NCBI GenBank assembly: GCA_033002965.1
Contig: JAURVB010008945.1
Location: forward strand, 84,086 to 148,085
Origin: Piper betle
Taxonomy: Eukaryota; Streptophyta; Magnoliopsida; Piperales; Piperaceae
Length of the DNA stretch: 64,000 bases
Direction of reading: 5' to 3'
This document shows positions 10,901 to 33,177 of this stretch, piece by piece. The notes beneath the pieces are model-generated. The model was not told where the DNA came from. It made no database searches and saw only the letters and a program-made list of their open reading frames with translations. Within the stretch, counting starts at the first letter, position 1. Every line of letters begins with the position of its first letter. Made by a program: the position numbers and the translations under genes.

Positions 10901-12154
10901 TGTTCTGTACTTCTTATCGTTTCATAATAATTGAATATATTCTCTGTTAATTTGCAGGAAATTCGACCTTGGACAAGCATGATGGAGGTTCCTCAGCTAC
11001 ATGGTTTTGGTCCTGCTGCCAACCGTTTGCTTGAGGCTTACAAAATGCTTAAAAAGGTACGTTGCCTCCCATTTTTCCCTCGTCATCATCCACACCACAT
11101 CATTTATTTAACCACATTGTGCCAAAATGTGAATCGATTGCATCAATCCGGTTGATAGTAAACCATATAAATGGGTTAATTATGCATTTGCATATCATTC
11201 CTTAGTCCAGCCACATCATTTTCTGTCTCTAGCCTTTTAATTAATGACAAAAGTGCATGTCATCTATTACACAACTGCACAAAGACAGTACAAAGACGTG
11301 ATCAAAACAATTTAACCACTTTGCACTCATGGGTCTCATATGTCTCTTTTTAATTATAAATATGATATTACATTTCATCGGGACAATCATCTCATATTTG
11401 CATTTTCACGAATATTACAATATTTACTCTTCAACTTTGATGAAACCTTGTGGTGAAACTAGTTATTCCACTTTGTATGTATTGCACCTTTTTTCCTTTG
11501 GGAAGTACATTCTGACAGACACGTTAATAATTACAGTTTCTACAAGATTTGGAAAGCCTTCGAGTTTCACATGCAGCTGTGACAATTGGATCAGAGATGT
11601 CAGCAGGTGGACTATCTTCTTCAGTGTTGAAAATCATTGCAGAGTTTGAATCTGCAATGACGTATTTGAATCGTGATCTTGGAATTTTATCAGCTTCCAT
11701 AGCAAGAGAACGAGGCGAAAGGTTTTAATTTCTGGCCACACCCGACGTTTTTTGGGTTGTGGAATTCAACATGGGAAGACAATAATTAACTTGGAGAGTG
11801 GAAGTTATAAAAAAGATCTAATTCACTCACCTAATATGGATAACCTTTCCCGATTGGTAAGCCATAGCAGTTTGCCTGTGCGAAGGATTAAAAGCAATGT
11901 GTTCGTGGCATTTGAAATTGTCATTCTTTGCTTCCAAAATGGTGTCAACCGGCAATCATAATGCTAATTTGTTATTGTATCGATGTACCAGAATGTTTGT
12001 GGGCATATTGTTCTATTGACCTTGTATGAAAACATATAAAGCTAAAGAGTATGCTTACATTTGCAGAGTTGATAAGATGGTGTCATCAGCCATGAGGAAA
12101 AAGAAAACTGGATGGATATCAGGATGGGATGATGATAATTATGTTGTGATATGA
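7964..12154 (+). CDS. AUG7: HAUS augmin-like complex subunit 7 (with one-base deletion in exon 2)
   Basis: Exons: 7964-8097, 8224-8308, 8662-8723, 8842-8933, 9319-9444, 9917-10007, 10556-10663, 10958-11056, 11537-11721, 12067-12154, all with GT-AG borders. The product is about 356 residues. Family blocks include [19 protein letters not shown] and [20 protein letters not shown] (N-terminus), [51 protein letters not shown] and a C-terminal tail. Plant augmin recruits gamma-tubulin to existing microtubules for branching nucleation in the spindle, phragmoplast and cortical arrays; subunit 7 is part of the plant complex. In exon 2 the frame breaks at the CCCCTTTACA stretch (8241-8250): one more T restores the rest of the exon and the splice phase into exon 3. 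This is most easily a homopolymer error; otherwise the gene is dead. The start is the ATG matching the family N-terminus. Confidence 0.88.
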
Positions 12155-13488
12155 TTTCTTTTGACCAGACCTATATGAACAATGGCAGTGGGGACAAGTG
12201 CAAGGACGCTGGATAGGGCGATGGAGGGAGTCATCCAAGGTTGTGGTCCTTCAAAGCATCATTGAACCTATCAATACTGCGAAGACATTGTCTCTTAACA
12301 AACTAACAAGCATCTGTGATCTATGGAGGAAGGAGTCTGGACTCTGGATTAACGATTTTTTTTTTTTCATTTGCTCCTTCACAGAGGTGAAATGTGTGGC
12401 CTTTTTTGTACTGTTTTTGACAAAGACAAATGCATCCTCTAGGTTTTGAAGAGCAACAGAGCCTGCTGGGCTGTTAGTGGGCCGGTTGTTGTCGGGCTGT
12501 TAGTGGACTGGGCTATCATGTGGACCCATTTTAGCTCTGGCAGATTGGCTGCAAGATTGATCCACAGCTGGGTGAGTGTTCTGTAGAAAGAGACTGGTAT
12601 ATGGTTCCTAGAATGATGGTGGCATTTGTGGGGACGATGTGGCTTATTTTTTCTCCTTTCATAAAGTAGGGAATGGAAATTGGTGACCATTTGGGGGTTT
12701 GCTTTGATGGTGCAAGTGGGAAAATAATGGATTTGCCCCACCATTGATCAATTCATTTGTCACTTGTCTAAAAAGAAGGTGTTGGCGCATTTGGGTTTTG
12801 AGTTTTAGATAAGAACTTCACATGTGAATTATTTAATGTCCCTTTTGTTTAATGAAAGTCGTGATATTTGGAGCTAGCCAAGTTTCTTCCTCGCAGCCCA
12901 TTTAGAATTAGTGTTTTTTGCCTTTATTATTTCGTCGTAAATTTTGCAGACAGAAATTTGCATAGAGAAAAGAATGCCCAATTAGATTTACATGGTAATA
13001 TATATTAATGACTTGTCTTTTTTATAATAGGTGAATATTGCCATATGTGATTCTAGTTTACATATACAAATGGAAAAAACCAACGAAGTATTAAGCAACA
13101 AATTGAATAAAAACACGGTTTACCGCCCTATAAAAATCCCTACTTTGCTATTCTTAAAAGCTACAATCAGATAGGTGGGTGGGGGTCTTTGGTGGTGCGT
13201 GATAATTCGACTAGTACTGTTTCCTTTTAGGTAAGATGATGACTTGACCGGTGAGGACAAGATTGTAGGATGGTTTAGAATATAACTTGGAATCTGAAAC
13301 TTTACAAAGGCACAGCACCAAAAATCCAAACGAATGACTTGGACTTGAGATCAGAATCCACACTTTGGCTAGCTCTGGACTTTGCCACGACGGCGGCGGG
13401 TGAGGGGGCCGCGGCAGGGGTGGGCGGGCGGGTATCGGGCGACGGTGAAATTTGGGCGGGTGGGGGGCACCACACCGTAACTTTTTTT

Positions 13489-13491
<3 letters not shown>

Positions 13492-13525
<34 letters not shown>
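13492..13525. repeat. (TA)n microsatellite
   Basis: About 17 TA units, preceded by a T9 run. Confidence 0.9.
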
Positions 13526-13529
<4 letters not shown>

Positions 13530-13951
13530 GTTAGGCTTCTTTGGGGGCGAACGCAGGATAATCTGGACCGTCCGATCATAAAGATAGTCTAGATTTATAG
13601 ATCTTAAAAAACCATCCCTCTCCTTGTCCTCCCTTGTCTCCTCCTCTTCCCGGCCGTCACTCGCTGCCACAACCTCCGCCCATGACCCTGCCAGTGCTCC
13701 ATCGTGACCCTGCCCGCACTGCCGCTCCCCCTTGCAACCAAGCCTGTGCCGCACCCCCGCCCATGCCCACACCGCACCCTTGCCCCCACCGATGCCCAAC
13801 ACACCACAACCGTTCCTCCTCGCCGCACCCACGGCAAAGAGGAACATAACCATTCAATAAATAATTTTATAAGTTATTAAAATTTTAATTATTTAATTAA
13901 AATTAAAATTATATCATTATTTTAGTGAACATAACTATTCAATAAATAGTT

Positions 13952-13976
13952 TTATATATATATATATATATATATA
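13952..13976. repeat. (TA)n microsatellite
   Basis: About 12 TA units. Confidence 0.85.
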
Positions 13977-15251
13977 CACATCGATATTGAGATGTATGTA
14001 TTACATGACTTCATGGAGTTGCATGTATGTATATTTTCATCTATAATGCATTAATGACATGGATGATCGCAACAAGTAAAACCTGAAATTACCATTAGAG
14101 ACGAGGAATAAGGTAACTTTTAAAGAATATCATGTTCCATAAATTATGGACGCAGATCAAGAAAAGGAGAGAATGAGGTTCATCAATTAATGGTTTAAAA
14201 AAGCTAAACTTTGCCTTTCATACAAATTGATGGAGTACGATTAACCTCTGAATTTGGATTTAAAATCACTGCTTATATATTTTACATTATTTGAGCTAAC
14301 TGCCTTGAAGGAAAACAATTAATGACTTATAATTCAGGTAAATTTACTAGTTATTTAAGAACATGATTAAGATTAGGATCTAATCTCTTATCTGGATAGG
14401 CTTGTGCTTCTTATGGCCCCCTTTAGGTTGCTTTCATCTTTTTTCTATGAGCCATATATGGGGAAGCGGGCCCCATACCTTTATAGAACATGTAGGGCCC
14501 AAGTTTCTATACCAGCTCATAACAATATGGTAGTACATGTGTCATGTCACCCTCAGTACATTTGTACATTCCAATGATGGACTCTACAATGCGAATGTTA
14601 AATTTTTTAGGTTTTGGTTCATAAAAATATAGGGCTTAAAAAAAACATGGGCCTTTAAATTGAGGTTAATGTTGTCACTAATTTAAGGTTTCAATGAACA
14701 TATGAATTGTTCCCCAATTATCATTTGATTATGTTTTTCAGTAAAAATAAGTAGAAACTTTTATGAAGGAAGTAACATTTTCTTTCTGTTTTTGAGTTTC
14801 GAAATTGATCACTAACCACTAAATATTAGCTAAGTTTACATGTCACCGTGTTATTTACTAATTACTTGCCATAAAAATTCGGTCTATAGTTTGAAGAAAA
14901 TTTTGTACGGTTAAATAATGTACCTTATTTTGGCCTTGAGTGTGAACATTTTATTTCTTAAGTACAACTTACTTTGGAAGTCAAAAGAGAAATTATTATT
15001 TATTTTGATTTTTTTCTCGACTTTTAGATATAATTCAATAAAAAATATTTAGAATTCTTTTTCCCTTTTTATTTCTTTTATATTTTTAAGGGTTCTTGAA
15101 ATAAAATTTTACTTTATAAAAAAAAATATAAACATTTTAAATACATAATTGAACCTATTTTAAATTGTTTACGAGAGTCACATGTATAATTAATAATAAT
15201 AACATAACTAATATTTTCCACCATAATAATAATATTTTTCGAGTGTCATGC

Positions 15252-15282
<31 letters not shown>
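15252..15282. repeat. (AAT)n microsatellite
   Basis: About ten ATA/AAT units downstream of the BOI-like gene. Confidence 0.85.
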
Positions 15283-15283
<1 letters not shown>

Positions 15284-15404
15284 CCAGATAACATGGATTT
15301 TCTAGCATCAATCAAACATAATTTGTGCAAGTAAAGTGGTATAATCAAAGTAATCCCTTGTTAATTTATTTAATTATGAGATAAATCCACACTTATGCAT
15401 GGCA

Positions 15405-16491
15405 TTAGGAGAGACAAACATGCAAACTTGCCGTCTTGCCGCCGGCGCAGACAGGACAAGTTCGGCAGCCGGCGTCGCACTCCCGGCAAAGGCAGAGGTG
15501 CCGGCACGGCAATGCCAGCACAGTCGCCTCCCTCCGCCGGCACGACCTGCACCACCACCTCCCCCACCGCTCTCCCCCCTCCTCCTCCACCTTCTCCACC
15601 TCGCAATGGCAAGAAGACGCCTCCTCCGGCGCCGGCCGGCTATCGCCTCCTCCCTCCATCGCTTGCGCCGCCTCGAGGTCCCGCTGCAGCTCCGCCACCT
15701 CCGCCTCGTTCGTCTGCGCCAGCGTCTGCCACGCCTGGCCCTCCGCCAGCAGCAGCTGGATGCGCTCCTCTAGGGCGGTATTCCGCAGCCGGATGCCCTC
15801 GAGCTCGGCCTCCTTGGGCCGGAGGACTGCCGCGGCCCACCCGTCCGCCGCCTGGAGGAGGCCGGCCCAATGTTTCCGACGTTTGTGCTCCAATTCCAAC
15901 CTCATCTTCTCCATCTACACACATGAGCCTAATAGTTATATGTCATCCGATCTAAAAACGATATATAAAATCATATAGAAACAAAGTGGCAGGTTTATTG
16001 ATTAAGATTATTATTCATGATTTTATGTCCAAATATGTTCATCCATATTGTATAAATGTCTTATAATTAATTACATCAATTGAACATTATGATTACATTG
16101 ATTAATCACTAATTTCTCATGATTGTGATGGGTTTCTCATGGTGAGTGTAGTGATGGTTACAATTGATCTCCAAGCAAATGCAATATGTGGTTAGTGTGC
16201 CCAAGCTAATTAGCTCTAACCTGCATGAGGACAAAGAAATCCAATTCTTGGAGCTCCCTTTGCATCCTCCCTGCTATATCAGCAGCAAGAGAAGAAGAGC
16301 TTGGATGGCAGCAGCAGTCATTGTTGTCAATGAAACCTCCTGCAACTAGCTGTGAGGATGCATTTTGAGCAATTATTCTATCACTCTCGCATAGAGCTGT
16401 TGTGTTGCCCAACCCCCATTGATCATCCTCTCTTCCTCCTTTGGCCAAGACCGAACTGTACCCTGTCTCAAACAGAGCCAATCAATATAAA

Positions 16492-16555
<64 letters not shown>

Positions 16556-16797
16556 CCAAAACTATTAAAGTAATCAAGATATTCAGAATTAGGAGGAGAG
16601 GAAACAACACCTGGGTTTTGGAAACAATTGGTGTAGGACACCCTACGATAATCTGCAAGAGATATGCAAGTGGTATCGACAGCTTCACAAATTTGGATCC
16701 CACCGACCATTTGGTCCATGGGAGAGTCAATAACAGCCTGGGCCATGGATGGGTTGGAGACCACCGTGGGAGAGCATTGCTGGGCGTGTAAGAACAT
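15405..16797 (-). CDS. BOI-related RING E3 ubiquitin ligase
   Basis: Three exons on the minus strand: 16797-16611, 16462-16221 and 15914-15405, with matching phases, giving about 312 residues. The C-terminus holds a C3HC4 RING (about residues 265-299: CRSC, LPCRHLCLC, CREC, CPVC) ending in SLHVCLS, the characteristic end of the BOI/BRG (SBP1-like) family. Before it lies a long amphipathic helical stretch (KEAELEGIRLRNTALEERI and QLLLAEGQAW), the WRD/coiled-coil part that binds substrates. BOI and its relatives ubiquitinate proteins such as MYB and work with DELLAs in pathogen, cell-death and GA responses; the precise substrate here is unknown. Exon 3 is very GC-rich compared with the window. 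The start is the first Met in exon 1; a start further upstream cannot be excluded. Confidence 0.85.
16495..16555. repeat. (CT)n-(TA)n microsatellite in intron 1 of the BOI-like gene
   Basis: About 18 CT units followed by about 12 TA units. On the gene's strand this reads (TA)n(GA)n just before the acceptor of exon 2. Confidence 0.9.
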
Positions 16798-19639
16798 GGG
16801 CAGGAATCAAAGTGGAAGAAGAATTTGGAGAAGTGTGAAGGATATATTGGAGTTCATTTATAGGGGAAGGAAGGATTGGAGGAGAGGGGGATATGGAGGT
16901 TTGGTGGTTGAGTATGGGTGGGTTTTAGAAGGGGAGAGATCAGGAACTTTTCATGCGCCATGTTTTTCGTTGCCTCCTTTCCCTTCTTTTTAATGGCGTT
17001 GAAGCTCTCACTTGAAAAACCCCCACCACAACAATACATAACGCTTCTCTCGCCAAGTATATGTGAGCACACATTTATTCGTCACTTTCTTTTATAGCCA
17101 AAGATCAATTAGCAAAAACCCCAACAATTCAATCTTTGCTTACTCCGCATTGGTCGCATTGGTTGGAAACAAACAGCTTTCTACAAGTGCCCAAGCATGG
17201 CTGCTTATTAGTGGATGAATGTACGAGAAAAGAGATACGAAAGTGATGGTTTGGATATTGAGTATAGTACTCTGCTTCTAAGTGGTTTTAGTTGTAATGG
17301 TGGGAGGATAATGGGAGTGATAGTGCTTGTCACTTGATTAATTTGTGAAGTCTTTTGGGTGCCATCATCTGGGCAAGGAGGAAGAGGTCTTGCCCTTCCT
17401 TGACATGTGGGAGACGGCTAAAAAGTGAAGGAACAAATCAAAGTGGTTGAGAGTGATTGCACCGAGATGCCTGTTTTGGCTCCGCACTCTCTCCGGCCAA
17501 GATCACGAATTCCCTGTTTGCTTTTATCTCCCTTTTTTCCCTCCATTTCAATTGCTTTCTCATCCCCTCTCTTGTTGCATGGGCACCCACCCACACTAAA
17601 AAAAATACCCGCCGTGATTTCTTCTTGGGGTTTTCATATTAGTAAATGAATAATTACACCATAGAGTATCCTATATATATATTTTCCCTCCATAAAATTT
17701 GGGTATTATCAAGCAAAACCATCAAGCATAATTTTAGTGCTCGAATAATTGATAATAATAACTCAGATGAATTATGAACAAATTTTGAACTAAAAGAGTT
17801 CTTACTTGATTTACCCTATAAATGATCAATTTTGATGCAATTTATCTTGACAAAATGTTCCGTCTGACTTTTACATTTTACTTATGACAATTTTATTCTA
17901 AATATTAACCATTGAGAATCTATATACTTCAAAATTTTATCAGTTTCACTAACATTGAAAGATCTTACCATAAAAATTGACTGTGAACTCAGAAGCACCA
18001 TCAAACAACTCGGCTCAACTCAATCTGAATCGGCACAGGACTGGTTTAATTAAACATGAAGGAAACTCAAGCAGCTCGGCTCATAATGCATAAACAGTGA
18101 TGAACCTGGCTAATATGAACAAAGTGATGTTGGATCGGGTCAACTCGTTTACACCACTAATTCTTGATTAAAAAAGAACAATAATGTGGGGAGTCTTTAA
18201 CATAATATTTCCATGACGCTTCTGCAACATCCAACTAGGTAAGACACGCAGAACTGGAATAGCAAGCAATGTCATGCAACGCCCATGGTTTGCAGCTTCT
18301 CTTTCCGTTGGCTCAACTGTTCTCTTAACTTTGATCCGGTAATGTATAAAAGATGAAACTTGATGAGACCCATGCCTAATACATGACCTTTGCGGTGGAG
18401 CTTTCCTGACAGCACCGTATTAGACGATCCAAACATCGCTTTGTATACATATAAACAACTGCTTTTTCTGTTCACACGTGAATGCACCTAAGTTGCACTC
18501 CATAATTTTTCTTCTTTTAAGATTTACACTTGCTTTCCACTAGATCAGATCATACATGTACGTTTGCTTTGATTGAACAGATAAAAGATAGATAGAGGGG
18601 GTCTCCTTTTTCTTTTGAGTTCTTATTCTCAGCAAGTGCTTGGTCCACACATCTTTAAGATGTTTGCTCTTGTGAGTATTGAAGAGTGTGGGGATCCCTT
18701 CCGTTTTACGCAAATTCTCTTTTCTTCCTCTTTCATGTTAGCTGCAGCAGCGGTGATAAGATTCCACCGTGCACAAGTCCATTGACCTCTACTTTCACAG
18801 GATATATATAAACTTTTATTCAAGAAAGCTCATGGCCTCGTGCTATTGTTGCGTGATGTATAATAATAATTATGCAAAATGAGAACGAATTCGACCTCAG
18901 ATTGTTTGACGTTTGGCCTGGCACTGGGCCAACAAGTAGCACGGGCGACCTTCGGCTCTCTGTGATGGGAGTGAAGTTGTACGTACGATATGGCTCAAAA
19001 GCCTTAGATGCCTTTCTGATGTCTATTATGGAAAATGGTCCATAGTTTTATCACTTAATTTAAAGTGCCCAAAAGCATACATTTTGTGGAGTGGTTAGTC
19101 TAAGAATGCCTCGGTCGGATTTGGTTAGATATTGTCTAAACCAAATCCATTATTTAAGCTATAAGTTATAAACTAAACCCAGCTGATTATCATTAATTTT
19201 CTACCATCAGTACTAAACTCAATCATTTAACTTTAAGACAACCAAATCCGGGACTATTTAAACAGATATCCATTTAATTATTCAAATTGTATAATAATAA
19301 TATTATTAATAAAATATATTTAAACAATAGAATTAATTAAAAAATGATAACATTTTTAAATTATAAAATAAATATTTAAGATTGGATATCGAGTACGGAT
19401 AACCCTCACTTTATTACCAAACCCAACCATTTATATCGAATACCATAACAATGGGAGGGTCATTAATCTGGAAACAATATATATGCGGAGAAAAAATGTT
19501 AAACAATATAAGCTAATCACCAAATTGTTACAGAGAATGAACGTATCTCAAAAATCATTCATTTTACAGTAGATCCTTCATTTCATCTAAATCTCAAAAA
19601 TCAAAGCTCAATAGTCATTGTTGGCATCATTCCCCATGA
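16798..19639. other. intergenic region between BOI-like and GR genes
   Basis: The first 250-300 bases (read on the minus strand) are the probable leader and promoter of the BOI-like gene. Beyond that I see moderately AT-rich sequence with no protein I recognise. Open frames near 18272-18487 and 18629-18823 (minus) have no familiar motif and no convincing start or splice context. Confidence 0.45.
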
Positions 19640-19912
19640 AGACTAAGTAATCAGGCATATATATATGTCCTACAATATAATGGTACAAATTTATTGCTAC
19701 TAATAACGATGAATGAAAAATATATATATTTTTTCATAATGCATGGTGAAGTTTTGCATCACAAGAATAAAGCATGAACAACCCTGCCATGGTTTCAAAC
19801 CAAAATAAATATAAGATACATCGAAACACAGAAAGATTCTGACCTATGTTCTGGAAACGAAGCCAAACAAGTCCCTTGCAAATGAATTGAGTCCCTATAT
19901 GTTGGCCTTCGG
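19640..19912 (-). other. GR 3' region (probable 3' UTR)
   Basis: Sequence after the GR stop. In frame, the codons after TAA read Pro-Lys-Ala-Asn-Ile and then TAG (19912-19895), resembling a decayed KPKTNL-type tail. Confidence 0.5.
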
Positions 19913-30563
<10,651 letters not shown>

Positions 30564-31282
30564 ACCTCAGCTTACTAAGATGATAAACCCACAACCCTAC
30601 AACACCAAGAGCTAAAAAATTATCATCCCCCAATTCACGCCACAGGATCACCCCATTAATTAAAAAACTCCACATCCATTAAACACATCAAATCAAATTC
30701 ATTAAGCACATCCACAGGATCATCCATTAACAAAAATCATAATAATAATAATAATATATAATAACTACTTCTCCACATCCATTACACGCATCTCCAAGCC
30801 TGACGTCAATGGCCACGACAAATCAAAGTTCAATGAAAAAAACACATCAGATCAAAATTGACAAAGATGATAAACCTAAAACCCACCCCACAACACCACA
30901 AGCTAAAATCAGCAGCTCCCACACAGGCCAAAAAAAAAAAAATCAAAAACTGCTTCTCCACATATATTACACGGATCATCTCTAAGGTCCACAACAATGG
31001 CTAAATCAAATCAAAAAATTAAATTAAAAGAGAACAATCAAATAAACAACATTAGAATTAACCAAAAAAAAAAAAAGCATGGTACTGTGACAAATGGTAA
31101 GCGGAGAGATCGAGCGTACCCCGGAAAGAGTTGGAGAATGGATTTGGGAAATGGGGAAGACGAGATTGAGTTCTTCGGTTTAAAGATGGGGAAGTGGGGA
31201 AGAGGATGTTTCCCGAAAAGGCTGGGCGTCGCCGGCGTCTGTTTGTTTGACAAAGAGGGAACAAAGACAGGATCTCCGCGCC

Positions 31283-31332
31283 ACGCGATGCACGTGGATC
31301 CGGGTCAACGCGGCCGTCCGGCTCCACGTGGC
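31283..31332. promoter_or_regulatory. two G-box-type CACGTGG motifs upstream of GR
   Basis: CACGTGG occurs at about 31288 and again within TCCACGTGGC near 31324, some 720-770 bp upstream of the GR start codon. G-boxes bind bZIP/bHLH factors and are common in stress-responsive promoters. Function here is an inference from the motif alone. Confidence 0.35.
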
Positions 31333-32506
31333 AACGCCCAATTGACTTTTGGAGTGCGCGCGGCCCAATTTTCCCCCACAAAAGCCAGGTTTTTCTTAAA
31401 GAGAGGTCAAATCTGCTGATTTGTTGATTGAGAAATATTAGTTAATTAATTAATTAATTAAACATAATTATATTTTTTTAATAAAAAAAATACTTAATGG
31501 AGATGTTTTCGGCCCGCATTCTCTGCGTAAGCCGGAGATATTGAATGAGCCAAATAAATTTTATTTAGAGATTTGATTAATCGTCGTAAAGGTCCTACCT
31601 TCTTAACTTTTGGTGAAGAACGTTGAATAATATATTTTTTTAATTAAGGTATGTGGACTGAATCAATTAATTAAACCCACATTTTAAATTTTAACTAGAC
31701 AATTTTAGATGGCTAATTATCTTTCCTAGCGTGGTTATTGATAAGCACAGTGATTTGAATCGGTTATTTTTAATGCACATAATAGATTTTTAATTTTAAT
31801 TTCTCATAACTAATAGAAAATGATTGGGATTATCAAAACATTATTAGCCATTTAGACAAGTAAAAAAGTTAACCGGTTACCAATCCTTGACCTGTCCTTT
31901 CTGAGGCTAACATACATTGATTTGTTGTGGTGATTTTGTGTCAAATGATGGTATTCGATTCGTTTGTATTAATTATTATGATATTCGTGTTATTTTCAAC
32001 GTTGGTTATTGTTTTTGAAAATTATATACTTTACTTGTGTACATTAGTCCCCTTGCATGCTTTTTTGTTATAACTTACAAGGTATTTTTTTATAAATAAA
32101 CTCCCCTTTGCATTAAAAAGAGTAAATTAATTAAGTTTCTCGTCAAATAGTATTAATCAAACTTCTAAAATTTATTTGTGAATACTCTATTTTAGTATTT
32201 CTCTTGTACAACATGATTTATAAGGAACAATATGCTATTATTTTAATCAACTCGAAATGAATTTTAAAAATATGTATTTTAAAAATTAAATGAAATATTT
32301 GTCATCCTTATTTGACTTACTTGCCGGCCAAACCTCCACACTCCTCATACCTACGGTATTTTTTCGATCTAAAAATATATAAAAAACATTCAAATAATGA
32401 CTATACATTTTCACCTTTTTAATTATAATGCCACCATTTCCATTAAATGTATTGCGATTAATATCACCTTAAAAATTTGTTTTTTAATCTACTAATTAAC
32501 GAAGAG

Positions 32507-32985
32507 ATTTTTACGAAAAAAAGAAGTAATTTTAAGATATCATTTAGTAGTGGAAAAATCATATATATTACAAAATTAAGTGAGTATAGATTTCAAATTG
32601 CCTAAAATACTATTGTTAAAGTAAAGGTTGTATTTAAAACAAAGGGCAACTAGACTTGGTCGGTCACCCTGAAGTCATGGGTGATCATATTGCACTGGTC
32701 ACCACCCCTATTATATTAGATCAATCCAGCCCTATTATATGTAGATCGAATTCAGTAAGGTGGTCATTACTCTGTAACAAGATCAACCCTACCAAGGTGG
32801 CCAAGATTAGGTCACTAAGGGGCTGATCTAATACACTATGGTGGTCTGACATTGACTAGCTTGGTTGGCATCAATATTTATAATTTTATTTATTTTTATA
32901 TTTTATTTAAATTAGTAGATTTTTTCATCTAAAATTAAAGGCATTCTCGATATTATTAAAAAAGATTCCTTTTTTCAAATAATTG
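32507..32985. mobile_element. possible second TIR element related to the one in SDI intron 3
   Basis: The left end (AAAAAAAGAAGTAATTTTAAG with ATATCATTTAG) and the reverse complement of the right end (AAAAAAGGAATCTTTTTTAA then TAATATCGA) resemble each other and the ends of the 3623-4254 element. The interior (32640-32870) is GC-richer than its flanks, as in that element. Similarity is loose. Confidence 0.25.
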
Positions 32986-33177
32986 TGCCCAATTTTATCA
33001 CCTCTAAATAATATTATAAAATGAATTTTCTTATCTGGTAAAAAGGTCTTTAACTAATTACCCTAACCACATCAATTATCAAAAACCCTTTCGGGCTTAC
33101 AACAATGGGCTGGTCCATAAAAAAATAGGACCGGATCGAAGCCTTTCTGACCGACTAAAACGTCGCCGGCGATAACC

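Larger units (their letters stand above)
12155..15369. other. AUG7 3' flank and intergenic region
   Basis: The AUG7 3' UTR probably ends before about 12900. The rest has no supportable gene. It holds a GC-rich island (13380-13850, rich in CCG/CCC words, several overlapping low-complexity open frames that I reject), TA microsatellites and an AAT repeat. A 25-30 bp word with the core GAACATAACYATTCAATAAATA occurs twice (about 13842 and 13927). Confidence 0.5.
30564..33177. other. divergent intergenic region between GR and mL59-like genes
   Basis: GR and the mL59-like gene point away from each other, so both promoters are here. Near 31080-31400 a GC-richer block carries CACGTGG (G-box-type) and GCCACGTGG words at about 31284-31294 and 31324-31332. 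The remainder is AT-rich, with a possible TIR element at 32507-32985. Confidence 0.45.

Noticed and set aside
13339..13857. Several GC-rich open frames of 65-122 residues
   Set aside because: Frames overlap on both strands, include translated TA microsatellite, and match nothing I know.
15395..15978. Pro-rich plus-strand frames of up to 186 residues
   Set aside because: Antisense of the GC-rich RING exon of the BOI-like gene.
18272..18823. Possible small minus-strand genes
   Set aside because: No motif, no homologue recalled, no convincing leader or splice sites.
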